Assembly (NCBI RefSeq): GCF_021497505.1
Contig: NZ_CP069349.1
Span: forward strand, 1,886,001 to 1,950,000
Length of the DNA stretch: 64,000 nucleotides
Direction of reading: 5' to 3'
Origin: Turicibacter sp. TJ11
Lineage (GTDB): Bacteria; Bacillota_I; Bacilli_A; MOL361; Turicibacteraceae
Positions 9,033-17,619 of this stretch are shown one piece after another. The number at the start of each line of letters is the position of its first letter. Position 1 is the first letter of the stretch. A program made the position numbers and the translations under genes. The notes below the pieces were generated by a model. It saw only the letters and a list, made by a program, of their open reading frames with translations, was not told the DNA's origin and searched no databases.

Positions 9033-9890
9033 TTAACTATACGCTCTTTTTCCTCGGCAAGTGATCACAGATACCCTCCTTTGAAGAGTAATTCCACCTA
9101 AACGATCAATTTTCATCTTTAAAAAACTTCTAAAAGAAGATAATCCATCTTGGAAAATAGTATATCTTAGTGAACGTAAAACTTCATCGCATAAAATAAA
9201 ACCAATTAAATCATCAACACTATTAACCATCCAAACAGATTGAAACTCATCTACCTCCACATACGAGAAAGTATTTTCTAACATCTCTTTGGTATCTGAT
9301 TGATTATTTTTTATATAATTGTTTATTTGATCTTTAATAAACGGATTTGGATCATATTCATAAATTAATTTGTATAAAGAGGCATAGTAATCCTCTGTAA
9401 TATACGTGTAATAAAAAGTCCCCTCATCTTTTAGTACACGAAGAATTTCCGATAGAAGCGAAACATGATATGCATGATTTGAATTTAAATCGATGTTATG
9501 AGAATAAGCCAAATCTAACGCTTTATTCTCAATGTTTAGTGTCTCACATTGATTTAAACTAATATTAGTATTTGAAAAGCTTTTTAAGATTCTTTTAGCT
9601 TGTAAAACATTTTCGATCTTCTCATCGACTAAATAAAGTTTTTTAAATAAAGGCATATATTTAAAATCATGAATCCAATATGATTCAGATAAGCACCCTA
9701 ACTCTAAAGCAACTTCATTTCCTGTTAAATTAATTTTTTGAATAAACCATTCAACAAAATTATTAGGATTTAAGCTATATCGTTGAAACATATAGGCCAC
9801 ATCATATTGATGAGATTGATAAAATCTTATTTTTTTGGTGATAACTGAATTAAAAGAATTCTTATCGATATTACAAACAGTATATGACAT
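9033..9890 (-). CDS. Divergent class I SAM-dependent methyltransferase-like protein
   Basis: 285 aa. The N-terminal half lacks similarity I can name. The middle has a Rossmann-type methyltransferase core: VALELGCLSES at the motif I position (one Gly pair lost), KKLYLVDEKIENV as the acidic motif II strand, then LDLAYSHNIDLN and SEILRVLKDEGTFYYTYI as the late strands. It may methylate a small molecule or lipid, or be a non-catalytic fold. It has no nearby partner gene and is weakly expressed in appearance (poor ribosome site, GGGGGATTT). Confidence 0.6.
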   Translation of the reverse strand: MSYTVCNIDKNSFNSVITKKIRFYQSHQYDVAYMFQRYSLNPNNFVEWFIQKINLTGNEVALELGCLSESYWIHDFKYMPLFKKLYLVDEKIENVLQAKRILKSFSNTNISLNQCETLNIENKALDLAYSHNIDLNSNHAYHVSLLSEILRVLKDEGTFYYTYITEDYYASLYKLIYEYDPNPFIKDQINNYIKNNQSDTKEMLENTFSYVEVDEFQSVWMVNSVDDLIGFILCDEVLRSLRYTIFQDGLSSFRSFLKMKIDRLGGITLQRRVSVITCRGKRAYS

Positions 9891-10280
9891 GTGACCTAAA
9901 TCCCCCTTTAACTTTCAATAGCTGAAACTTATAAACAATATTATCTACACTTTATTTTAGTGTCTGTGTATAACAATAACTCCTAATTTACCCAAGAAAA
10001 ACAAGAGTTTTTAAAAAAACTTATCTTTTTTATCCCCATATATGTGTATAACTATATTATAACATAATGTGGAAAAAATAAATATTTTTATCCCTACTTT
10101 TTACATTTTTTGAATTTTGTTTTGCTGATTTTTGTCTAACAGTTGTTTACTTGATTATTTTTTGTCTATTTTTATTTGTATTTTTGACGGCTTTGTCGAA
10201 AAAAAGATATAACTTATCCCCAGATCGACGCTTTTTCATCCTTATGTGTCATAAAAAAAAGAGGATAAGTCCTCTTCCGT
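9891..10280. other. Intergenic, 390 bp, T-rich
   Basis: Very AT-rich, with long T tracts on the plus strand and a TATAAT-like sequence near 10055-10065. It separates two minus-strand genes and presumably holds the promoter of the methyltransferase-like gene. No ORF or RNA structure is supported beyond that. Confidence 0.5.
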
Positions 10281-10781
10281 TTATAAGTTAATCTCTGGAC
10301 CATTTCGACACCATCGAACAAAATGTTCACAGTTGTTTGTGATGAGATGATAATTTTTCTCTCCTAATCGGCTCAAAGCGCGAACCATTACCACTTCTTT
10401 AGGATAATCAACCCCGCTATTTACCAAACAGATCGGTTGTCCCTTCGCAAATTGTTCTAACGTTACAATAGAAACTCTACTAAAATCATAATGAATGACT
10501 AATCCAAACCCTAAATATAATCCATGATGCGTATAAGGGGTTGGACTAAATCTTCTAACACAAATGTGATCTGCACAATCTAAATTATATTTAGATGAAA
10601 TATGTCGCTGATTCAGTCTAAGATTTAGGTCACTGTCAATTTTATTTCCAATCGTTATTCCTATTCGACTCAGTTGATTGATAGCACCATACACTTTAGG
10701 ATGCTTACTTTGAACACTTCCTAGCAAACGATTAGTTTTTTGGCGTTTATTTAAATGGTTTTGTTTATCATCTTGATTCAA
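10281..10781 (-). CDS. LRAT-domain protein (NlpC/P60-like cysteine acyltransferase/hydrolase)
   Basis: 166 aa from a TTG at 10781, chosen because AAGGTGGTG lies 6-7 bp upstream; upstream GTGs at 10790/10793 fall inside that site. The catalytic features of the LRAT family are present in order: HHGLYLG (first His), GLVIHYD (second His) and NNCEHFVRWCR (nucleophile Cys). In animals LRAT proteins are acyltransferases or phospholipases; bacterial roles are mostly unknown. There is no signal peptide. It stands alone beside a divergent short gene. Confidence 0.8.
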   Translation of the reverse strand: MNQDDKQNHLNKRQKTNRLLGSVQSKHPKVYGAINQLSRIGITIGNKIDSDLNLRLNQRHISSKYNLDCADHICVRRFSPTPYTHHGLYLGFGLVIHYDFSRVSIVTLEQFAKGQPICLVNSGVDYPKEVVMVRALSRLGEKNYHLITNNCEHFVRWCRNGPEINL

Positions 10782-10914
10782 GGCTTTCACCACCTTATAA
10801 AATGGTTAGTCTATGATATTCAATTTTCAAAAAAACGTTCACCCTATCAATCAATTGTCATATTCAACCTTTGAAATACATATCTTTTTATATCATGATT
10901 TAAGGAGGATCTAT

Positions 10915-11205
10915 ATGAAATTTCAACTTGTCGATCCCTGCTATTGTGTAACGACTGACTTAACCTACCATAAAAATGCGATTTATGATGGCGTTCATGC
11001 ACTTTATCCAGATGTCTCAATTAATGTCCATCGCTATTACTTTGAGATTAAAGATGAATCCTCTGAATTTATTTCTAAGCTATCTCAAATAAATCGTGAG
11101 ATAGCTGTTCGTGATCCATATCTAAACTCTTTATTTAAGCTTTATCCGACTAAAGTAAATAATCATATTATCATTTCACCGCTTTTATTTAAACATAAAA
11201 AATGA
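10915..11205 (+). CDS. Hypothetical protein, 96 aa
   Basis: The frame is open from 10813, but AAGGAGGAT sits 7 bp before the ATG at 10915 (MKFQLVDPCYCVTT), which is clearly the start. The small soluble protein has mixed alpha/beta character (YDGVHALYPDVSINVHRYYFEI). No motif is recognised. It is divergent from the LRAT gene and followed by a terminator shared with cpsB. Confidence 0.7.
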   Translation: MKFQLVDPCYCVTTDLTYHKNAIYDGVHALYPDVSINVHRYYFEIKDESSEFISKLSQINREIAVRDPYLNSLFKLYPTKVNNHIIISPLLFKHKK

Positions 11206-11212
11206 AGATAAA

Positions 11213-11241
11213 AAAAAGACATAAAATTTTTATGTCTTTTT
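11213..11241. terminator. Bidirectional terminator
   Basis: AAAAAGACATAAA and TTATGTCTTTTT form a stem between convergent genes. Confidence 0.85.
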
Positions 11242-12022
11242 ATCTTTTTCGTTTTGAAAACAATGATTTCCAAAAGCTTTTCTTAATAATTTCAATCGGC
11301 TCTTTAGGTTCAATTAGTTCATTTTTATAAACTTTTAGTGGATTTTTGACAAACAATTCATGAGCTAAAGCGGCGTCAATGCTCTCAATCTCTTTGAATG
11401 CTTTTTTAACTTTAGGCGATCGATTACGTGGAGTATGAGCATCCGTAGCGATGAAATGAATCATTTGATGTTCAATTAGTTTAATGACTGTTTCTTGAAC
11501 ACGTTCTCCAAAGAAACCACGAATACTTCCAACATTAGCCTGACATAAAACACCTAACTTTAAGTAATCTAATAAGAGATTAGGATTTTCAATAATCATT
11601 GGATATCGTTCAGGATGAGCTAAAATAGGTGTTAATCCCATCAATTTTAATTCGTAAAACACATCTTCTGCATAGATAGGGATATCATTCATTGGAAATT
11701 CAATTAAAATGTATTGCGTGTTATTTAATGTGCTAACTTCGCCTTCTTGAACGAGTTTTGGTAAGTCTGGTGTTAAATAAACTTCATGACCAGCAGATAA
11801 TGTTAACTCAATGGACTCCTCAGCTAATTTCTTATTGACTGCCTCCACTAAATCAAAGACTTGCGACTTATTATAATAGTCACTGTACTGAATATAGTGT
11901 GGTGTACAAATGATGTGCTTAATTCCTTCGCTTACAGCAATGCGTGCCATCTCTAAAGTTTCTTCTATATCTTTAGCACCGTCATCAATTCCGGGTAAGA
12001 TATGACAATGTAAATCGATCAT
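11240..12022 (-). CDS. cpsB: CpsB/YwqE-type tyrosine-protein phosphatase (PHP domain)
   Basis: 260 aa. The PHP metal-binding motifs are complete: MIDLHCHILPGIDDGAK (HxH plus Asp), HIICTPHY, LSAGHEVYL, LAHPERYP and FIATDAHTPRNR. CpsB/YwqE enzymes are Mn2+-dependent phosphatases acting on bacterial tyrosine kinases that steer capsule or exopolysaccharide export. No cognate kinase or polymerase gene lies in the window, so the gene is separated from any capsule cluster. It has a strong GGGGAGG ribosome site. Confidence 0.92.
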   Translation of the reverse strand: MIDLHCHILPGIDDGAKDIEETLEMARIAVSEGIKHIICTPHYIQYSDYYNKSQVFDLVEAVNKKLAEESIELTLSAGHEVYLTPDLPKLVQEGEVSTLNNTQYILIEFPMNDIPIYAEDVFYELKLMGLTPILAHPERYPMIIENPNLLLDYLKLGVLCQANVGSIRGFFGERVQETVIKLIEHQMIHFIATDAHTPRNRSPKVKKAFKEIESIDAALAHELFVKNPLKVYKNELIEPKEPIEIIKKSFWKSLFSKRKR

Positions 12023-12125
12023 TAATATTCCTCCCCTACTTCATTCTTTCATTATTTTATCATATTTTCCGTTAAAATACTTTTCATATCTTCCAGTTAG
12101 AAATTTAACTTTTTAAAATTAAAAA

Positions 12126-12141
12126 CGTGATATAAGTCACA
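12126..12141 (+). promoter_or_regulatory. CRP/FNR-family binding site at a class II position
   Basis: CGTGATATAAGTCACA fits the CRP/FNR half-site pattern GTGA-N6-TCAC. A TATAAT lies at 12163-12168, so transcription should begin near 12175. That puts the centre of the palindrome about 41.5 bp upstream, the exact class II activator position. The regulator is unknown. Confidence 0.65.
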
Positions 12142-12201
12142 TTATTAAATTTATGATTTTGTTATAATAACTTTAAGAAATATTCAGAGAGGATGGTCTA
12201 C

Positions 12202-12453
12202 ATGAGTGAAATGATTTCAATGAAATGTGGTTGCGAATTCGAAAATGGACAGGCAGTAGCAGATAAAGTTCGTATGAAAGGTTTTGCTGATCGCCCAATG
12301 CCAGAACCAGCAACTATCAACTGTTCTTGTGGGAAAGAATACACAAAAACAAAATTAGTAGATCAATGTCCACATTGCCAAATGACATACGCTGTCACAC
12401 CATGTTCAGCAGACGATCACAGTTATATTGTTCCTGCAGGAATTAATTATTAA
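12202..12453 (+). CDS. Small cysteine-rich (zinc-ribbon-like) protein, 83 aa
   Basis: The start at 12202 is preferred over 12193 because AGAGAGG is 9 bp upstream. The Cys pattern is KCGCEF, NCSCGKEY, QCPHCQMTY and TPCSADDH, which suggests one or two metal-binding knuckles. No signal or membrane segment is present. Function is not recognised. Its promoter carries a CRP/FNR-like site, suggesting control by oxygen or metabolic state. An IS4-family element begins 3 bp after the stop codon, so its native terminator has probably been separated from it. Confidence 0.75.
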   Translation: MSEMISMKCGCEFENGQAVADKVRMKGFADRPMPEPATINCSCGKEYTKTKLVDQCPHCQMTYAVTPCSADDHSYIVPAGINY

Positions 12454-12517
12454 TCAGAAGCACATTAAAGATTATCTTTAATGCAATGTCATTTAGTTAA
12501 GTGTCATTGGGATTTTC

Positions 12518-12562
12518 AAAGGCATCGTGAAATCAATTTTAATTTCACCATGCCTTTTTTTT
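12518..12562 (+). terminator. Terminator inside the left end of the IS4-family element
   Basis: AAAGGCAT-GTGAAAT pairs with ATTTCAC-ATGCC followed by eight T. Its orientation stops plus-strand transcription entering from the upstream Cys-rich gene. Confidence 0.8.
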
Positions 12563-12601
12563 GATCTGTTAAGCACCAAAAACTCATCTTTAAGGCATGC
12601 C

Positions 12602-12632
12602 AAAAAAGCAGATAGCCTCAATCTGCTTTTTT
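12602..12632. terminator. Terminator after the IS4 transposase gene
   Basis: AAAAAAGCAGAT and ATCTGCTTTTTT form a stem just downstream of the minus-strand transposase stop. Confidence 0.85.
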
Positions 12633-12649
12633 GACACCTTTAAATAGGA

Positions 12650-13951
12650 TTAAGCTACTCGATACATAAAACTCACACTCGGTTTAACTCGGGTTCTCCG
12701 TTCACTATGTCGGCCCTTTCGAACTGGTAGTATGTTTCTCTGAATAAGTTCTTCTACAGGAATCTTCGACGATCTAAAAAATTGACAACAGACATGAATC
12801 GCAACAGTGAAATTCACTTGATAGTTATATTTTCGCTCTTTCTTAGTCAAGACAACATTTAAGGTAATCATTTCACAAAAATTATACATGGTTAGTTTAG
12901 CGAATAGTTCTTGTTCAATAAATGAGCGTTTCTTCGCATGGAGATGAATTAAACCAATCGCATATTTTAGTTCTCTAAATGCTGTTTCAATTCCCCATCT
13001 CATTTCATATAATTCCTTTAAGGCTTCTTTTGAAAACTCTTCTTGATTTAGATTGGTGATCAGCGTTTCGTAAGTATCTTCTGTTAGTTTGAACCGTACC
13101 ACACGAAATGAAAGTTCATAATAGTCAGCCTGCTTTAATTTAAAATAATCAAAGCGGACATTTTGAGGTAAGAATTTATAACGATGGGGATTAGCTTTAA
13201 CTTCATTTGTTTGCTTTGGGGTTAATATTAAATGGATGGTTTCATCAAATTCATCTGTATGAGGTAAACTAAGTGATGAGATCATACTTTTACTTTTGAT
13301 ATCTTTAACACGAATCACGTATTTCCAACCTCTTTCTTGAATATGAGCGAAGGTATTGTAACTTTCATACCCCCGATCCGCAACAAGAATCACAGGATCT
13401 TTAAGTGGAGAGTTGCCGACCATTTCAATCAGTGCTTGTCGTTCATTTAATTCACGAATCGGTTGAATTTGTGCATCGATATATAATCGATTCATTAAAT
13501 CATAAAGTGCATTCAGATGAAGGGAGTTATAGCCCTTTTTAGCCGTTGAAGATTTAATGTACGTTTTTTCATCATCAGGATGATGTGCAATATTAAATGT
13601 TGAGCCATCAATAGCGAGAAGTCGATATCCTCGAAAGTATTTATACTGATCGTATGAGGCAGTAAACTGTTGAAATAAATGTTTAAATGCATCCGGTCGT
13701 ATTTTACTACGTTGTTGGATAAAAGCAGAGGTAGATGCAGTTGTCACATCATAATTGAAATAAGTCATTAACTCTGTATAAAGGCTATTGCCATTCATCG
13801 CGAGAATAAAACTCACCATACTTTCAAATGAGAGTTTACGATTTCGAGTAAAATCTTTCTCAGGATTTTGGACAAAGTCCTTTGGGTTACCACTCATCTT
13901 CTTAATAATATGAATGAGTTTTTGCTTGATCTTAGTTGAATACTTAGCCAT
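12650..13951 (-). CDS. IS4-family transposase (DDE)
   Basis: 433 aa and apparently intact. The DDE catalytic triad is visible: LLAIDGSTFN (first Asp), LVADRGYES (second Asp) and YEMRWGIETAFRELKYAIGL, which holds the Glu inside the IS4 signature Y-(2)-R-(3)-E-(6)-K. The start ATG follows AAGGAGG, but that site is part of a 9-bp hairpin (13962-13983), which should damp translation of read-through transcripts. Confidence 0.93.
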   Translation of the reverse strand: MAKYSTKIKQKLIHIIKKMSGNPKDFVQNPEKDFTRNRKLSFESMVSFILAMNGNSLYTELMTYFNYDVTTASTSAFIQQRSKIRPDAFKHLFQQFTASYDQYKYFRGYRLLAIDGSTFNIAHHPDDEKTYIKSSTAKKGYNSLHLNALYDLMNRLYIDAQIQPIRELNERQALIEMVGNSPLKDPVILVADRGYESYNTFAHIQERGWKYVIRVKDIKSKSMISSLSLPHTDEFDETIHLILTPKQTNEVKANPHRYKFLPQNVRFDYFKLKQADYYELSFRVVRFKLTEDTYETLITNLNQEEFSKEALKELYEMRWGIETAFRELKYAIGLIHLHAKKRSFIEQELFAKLTMYNFCEMITLNVVLTKKERKYNYQVNFTVAIHVCCQFFRSSKIPVEELIQRNILPVRKGRHSERRTRVKPSVSFMYRVA

Positions 13952-13961
13952 GTGATAGCCT

Positions 13962-13985
13962 CCTTAAATAGATATATTTAAGGGG
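13962..13985 (-). promoter_or_regulatory. Hairpin covering the transposase ribosome site
   Basis: In the minus-strand mRNA, CCTTAAATA pairs with TATTTAAGG around a 4-nt loop. The 3' arm contains the AAGG of the AAGGAGG ribosome site, so pairing hides it. Confidence 0.65.
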
Positions 13986-14201
13986 CTACGCCACAGATTT
14001 TTGCTTCTATGTCAAGTGTTTTTTACAAGAAAAAAGGGAGGGGTACAAAAATGTACACCTCCCTTTTGGAGATTTTAATCATTAATTTATTAACTTAATG
14101 ACATTGATCTTTAATGTGCTTCTTTTTTTGTTTTTTTTGAATAGGAAATTTAAAAGCGATGAATAATATAAAGGAAATTACTTCGAAAGGATCGTGTAAA
14201 A

Positions 14202-14729
14202 ATGAAACGTTTATTAATGACTCTATTCATTGGGTTAGCGTTAGCGGCATGTTCTAATCCTAACACTAACACAAACAATACAGATCAAAACATGGGAACT
14301 CAAAATGAAACTGGAATGAATAACAATAATGGAAATAACACGTCAGTTGCTGATCAAACAAGTTATTTAGAAGGTTTAGGATTTAGCAATATTAAAAATG
14401 TAAACGAAAAAGAATACTATCAAACATATACATTAAACGAAGCAACAGCTATTAATGAAGATGTTTATGGTCAATGGGTTTACACATGGGTTGAACCTTC
14501 AGAATATTTAGAACAAGATATTAATGTATACCAATATACAGCAACTAAAGATAATACAAATTATGATGTTTTTGTGATGACAGATACAAAAAATAATGTT
14601 ATTGGTGGATACTATTATGAACAAGGAAAATCAATGACAGATGCAAAAATCTTAGATGAAACTCATGAACCACGTATGATGGAAGATTTTAAATCAACTT
14701 GGGATAAACTTTTTAATATTAATAAATAG
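14202..14729 (+). CDS. Lipoprotein of unknown function, 175 aa
   Basis: The signal peptide MKRLLMTLFIGLALAACSN has a clear LAAC lipobox, so the mature protein is lipid-anchored outside the membrane. A low-complexity Asn/Thr linker follows (about residues 20-50), then a compact domain containing YGQWVYTWVEPSEYL and DVFVMTDTKNNVIGGYYYEQ. This domain is not recognised. GAAAGGAT precedes the ATG. It converges with the sortase gene, sharing a terminator. Confidence 0.75.
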   Translation: MKRLLMTLFIGLALAACSNPNTNTNNTDQNMGTQNETGMNNNNGNNTSVADQTSYLEGLGFSNIKNVNEKEYYQTYTLNEATAINEDVYGQWVYTWVEPSEYLEQDINVYQYTATKDNTNYDVFVMTDTKNNVIGGYYYEQGKSMTDAKILDETHEPRMMEDFKSTWDKLFNINK

Positions 14730-14785
14730 TTGGAAATAATCGTATGTAATTTAATCGATGATTAGATTAACGTCTAATGATCACC

Positions 14786-14831
14786 AATCATCAAAAAAGC
14801 CTGAATTAATTTTCAGGCTTTTTTGATGATT
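14786..14831. terminator. Bidirectional terminator, lipoprotein/sortase genes
   Basis: A 19-bp stem (AATCATCAAAAAAGCCTGA and its complement) around a short loop lies between convergent genes. Confidence 0.9.
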
Positions 14832-15396
14832 CTAATACTGCTTTAACAACATATCGCTCGGGTGTTGGTCCCATATAAATAAACGGGTAACAAGTGACTA
14901 ATGTAATAGTAGGAATATCTGCTGATTGATAAATATAATCATCTTCAGGGTCTAGTATTTTAATGTCAGTAATTTTAAAGACTAATCGTTCATTTAACGT
15001 CTCAATCTCAATTTCATCTCCAATTTCAACATGTTTTAAGTTCCAAAGAATATTTTCACGATGACCATATAAAACAGAGTTTCCTAATTCACCAGGAGAA
15101 ACCGTGCTTTCATCTACCCCAATTCCCTGTTTCAAGATAGCATCTGTTGTTCCCATTCTAATTGGAATAATTTCATTATAAGACTTTATTTGTAATGTTC
15201 CAATCACGCCATTAGTTAATGGTAAATTCTCTATTTCTTGTTCCTGATTTAAATCGGATGAATATTGATTTTTAAGATTCTCCCATTCATTAAGTGATTG
15301 ATTGACTTGTTGATTCATCTCAAAAATAGGATAGAGCGCTATAATAAAGCACAAACTACCAATCATAATTAGTAAGATAGAAAACCACTTTCTCAT
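14806..15396 (-). CDS. Sortase, class D-like
   Basis: 196 aa with one N-terminal membrane helix. The sortase core is clear: GVIGTLQIKSYNEIIPIRMG, LGNSVLYGHRENIL (catalytic His), TITLVTCYPF (catalytic Cys) and TPERYVVKAV (catalytic Arg). Class D sortases attach LPxTG-like proteins to the wall, often in sporulating Bacillota. No LPxTG substrate is visible in the window. A GGGGGATTTT site precedes the ATG. It lies 50 bp downstream of a large membrane protein gene and may be co-transcribed with it. Confidence 0.9.
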   Translation of the reverse strand: MRKWFSILLIMIGSLCFIIALYPIFEMNQQVNQSLNEWENLKNQYSSDLNQEQEIENLPLTNGVIGTLQIKSYNEIIPIRMGTTDAILKQGIGVDESTVSPGELGNSVLYGHRENILWNLKHVEIGDEIEIETLNERLVFKITDIKILDPEDDYIYQSADIPTITLVTCYPFIYMGPTPERYVVKAVLESSKKPEN

Positions 15397-15446
15397 AAAA
15401 TCCCCCTATTAATAAAGGAGAAGATATTCACTTCTCCTTTTTAAAT

Positions 15447-17102
15447 TTATTGATTAAAATTCAAGTTATCAAACGATACAATTGTTTTGGATTGATTCTT
15501 GGCATCAATATATTCAATCATGACTTGATCACCTTCTCGGCTAATTGGTAACTCTGGTGAAATCGTTGCAGGACTTATTAATAAAAACTCAGGATATTCT
15601 TTTAAGATAATCGTATAGTATGTCGTTCCATTCGTTTGACTGACTCCTAAACGTTCAATCGTAGCCGTTACCATTTTTCTTTCACCTGTTGTTGTATCAG
15701 TAAAGTTTCCTTGACTACCAAATACGAGTTTTGTATAGTTCACACGCGCATCATCTAATGTCTCACCCGTTCCTACTTTTGAATAATCATCGACATTAAC
15801 AAACGCATATTGTTTTACTAATCCTTGATTATCTTTTAATGTCATGAAGTAAGTAGGCTCATTTTCGATATTTAATAATAATGGAAAACTTGAACTGTAT
15901 CCTAAATTCTGAACTTTTCCTTCCGCTGACTTCATCGCAGATGTTTCAGTTGCACCTGCGATTTTATAAAAAGTCGTTTCCTTAGTTCGAGTATTAGATA
16001 ACATAAATCCAACCGTTGATTCATCTGAACCTACCGATGTCATCCCTGTATAGAAGTACCATTCACCGTCAATATACATGTAGTTTGTTCCAGGCGTCGT
16101 TTGAATAATTCCCTTTTTCGCAAATAATGTATTGAAGAAACCATTTGTGTACCATCCCCAATCATTAATTTGTTCAATTACAAACGATTGTGGATAAATA
16201 CGATCAATCCATTTCGGTGCATCTTCAACAGAATATTTATTCGTTTCACCTGTTTGTGCATCGACCACCACAACACCTGTTGCATCTGCTCCTCCATGGA
16301 TTCCAACTTTTTTAGTATACGTCGTAACAACCCAATATGGGCGTCCACTATCATCTAACTCAAAAGAATAATCGGTTAATCCTTCAAACATATTTCCTTC
16401 AAAATAGACTTTACGCTTAATATCCTCATTAAAATAAGCTGATGGTAAGTATTTTAGTTTAATCGGGTTTCCTTCAGCATCTTCTTGAACTAAACGAACA
16501 TCTTGGGCATCTGTAGCAGAAACCATAATATAGCCTGGGGTTCCTTGACGATTTGTGAACCATTTAATGGGGTCAATATGCTCAAGCGGAGCCACCCAAA
16601 ATAATTCATCACTCATACTAATTAACGTGTAATCTCCAACATAAACTTGCGATCCTAATCCAACATCTTCTCCAAGCTTTTTTTCACCTAATCGACGAGC
16701 ATAAGCTTCATCTACGGTTGGGATTTTTGAAACATCAACAACTGGTATTTCTTCTGAGAAACTTTTAGTTTCGATCGTTCCAATTAAGTCCCTATATTGT
16801 TTACTTAACAGAACAGGGGTTGATGAAATTTGATAGATCACATATAAAGCAAATAGCGTAAGCGTACAATATTTGATTGCTTTACCCGGAAAAGAAATAG
16901 GATGTCCTTTAGCCATATCTTGAAAAATATAGCGAACATCTTCATAAAAATAAGCAATGATCGCAATCACTAATAATGTAAAAAATAAATTAAATCCTTC
17001 TTCAAATCGAATATTTAAAGGCACTAATAAGACGTAATCCGCAACTAAAAATAACATAATTAGAGGGACTATTGTCACAAAAATATTTCTTAATCTTTTC
17101 AT
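15447..17102 (-). CDS. Large membrane protein of unknown function, 551 aa
   Basis: Three N-terminal hydrophobic segments (about residues 5-30, 38-55 and 80-98) are followed by a roughly 450-residue domain predicted to be outside the cell. It is rich in aromatic beta strands (TLISMSDELFWVAPLEH, GTPGYIMVSATDAQD, TNYMYIDGEWYFYTGMTSV). I do not recognise the family. The gene has its own extended -10 (TGATATAAT) just upstream and a GGAGTGAGG ribosome site, and is followed by the sortase gene, which hints at a joint role at the cell surface. Confidence 0.7.
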   Translation of the reverse strand: MKRLRNIFVTIVPLIMLFLVADYVLLVPLNIRFEEGFNLFFTLLVIAIIAYFYEDVRYIFQDMAKGHPISFPGKAIKYCTLTLFALYVIYQISSTPVLLSKQYRDLIGTIETKSFSEEIPVVDVSKIPTVDEAYARRLGEKKLGEDVGLGSQVYVGDYTLISMSDELFWVAPLEHIDPIKWFTNRQGTPGYIMVSATDAQDVRLVQEDAEGNPIKLKYLPSAYFNEDIKRKVYFEGNMFEGLTDYSFELDDSGRPYWVVTTYTKKVGIHGGADATGVVVVDAQTGETNKYSVEDAPKWIDRIYPQSFVIEQINDWGWYTNGFFNTLFAKKGIIQTTPGTNYMYIDGEWYFYTGMTSVGSDESTVGFMLSNTRTKETTFYKIAGATETSAMKSAEGKVQNLGYSSSFPLLLNIENEPTYFMTLKDNQGLVKQYAFVNVDDYSKVGTGETLDDARVNYTKLVFGSQGNFTDTTTGERKMVTATIERLGVSQTNGTTYYTIILKEYPEFLLISPATISPELPISREGDQVMIEYIDAKNQSKTIVSFDNLNFNQ

Positions 17103-17200
17103 TTACCTCACTCCAATATAAGTAATGAGGATATTATATCAAATCAATCCATTTAATACTATCCTCTAGCAAAAATCTTCACGTCATCATGACCAGTAAA

Positions 17201-17454
17201 AAAAATAAAACCCTAGCGAAAGCTAGGGTTGGGTTAAGAAATGAATCGATAAGATAGTGTGAGAATTTGAAGTCTTTTAAATCTGCGCCGCAAATCGTAG
17301 ATTCAATTTAGTTTTATTGTATTTGAGGAGTACAAAACTAATCTATAGGGAATAAGTACCGAAATCATCGGATTTCAAACTCACATTAACGTGGTAAAAC
17401 AATGCTAATCTCATGACTGATTAGATTGATTACACTATCTTATATTTCTTAACG
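17201..17454 (-). ncRNA. Structured stand-alone RNA, 6S RNA candidate
   Basis: A minus-strand -10 (TATAAT, plus-strand 17460-17465) should start a transcript near 17454. The two ends close a long stem: GTTAAGAAAT with ATTTCTTAAC, then ATAAGATAGTGT with ACACTATCTTAT. A U-run terminator follows (17201-17230). Inside lie paired arms TTTGAA/TTCAAA, TAGATTAG/complement and a small bubble hairpin CTAATC-GATTAG. A long closing stem, a central bubble and an apical stem are the 6S RNA plan, but I see no diagnostic sequence. The downstream gene has its own promoter, so this is probably not a simple leader. Confidence 0.55.
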
Positions 17455-17619
17455 TCCTTATTATACTACAAAATTTTGTATTTTTGTGAAAAAAATTGAA
17501 AAGTTTGTGATTTTTTATACATTTATGTGATAACTATTTAATTAGTTGCTCAATGATTTATTGATTCACACATAAAATAGTTATAAAAAGAGAGTGATTA
17601 ATATCACTCTCTTCAGCTA

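Larger units (their letters stand above)
12456..14123 (-). mobile_element. IS4-family insertion sequence, complete, about 1.67 kb
   Basis: The ends are inverted repeats beginning AGAAGCACATTAAAGAT at 12456 and, on the opposite strand, ending at 14123; the inner part CAATGTCATT-AGTTAA also matches. The left copy has an 11-bp extra arm that makes a self-complementary hairpin. One transposase gene on the minus strand fills the element. A plus-oriented terminator (12518-12562) and a bidirectional one (12602-12632) guard the left end. No target duplication is seen; a T-tract follows the right end. Confidence 0.75.
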
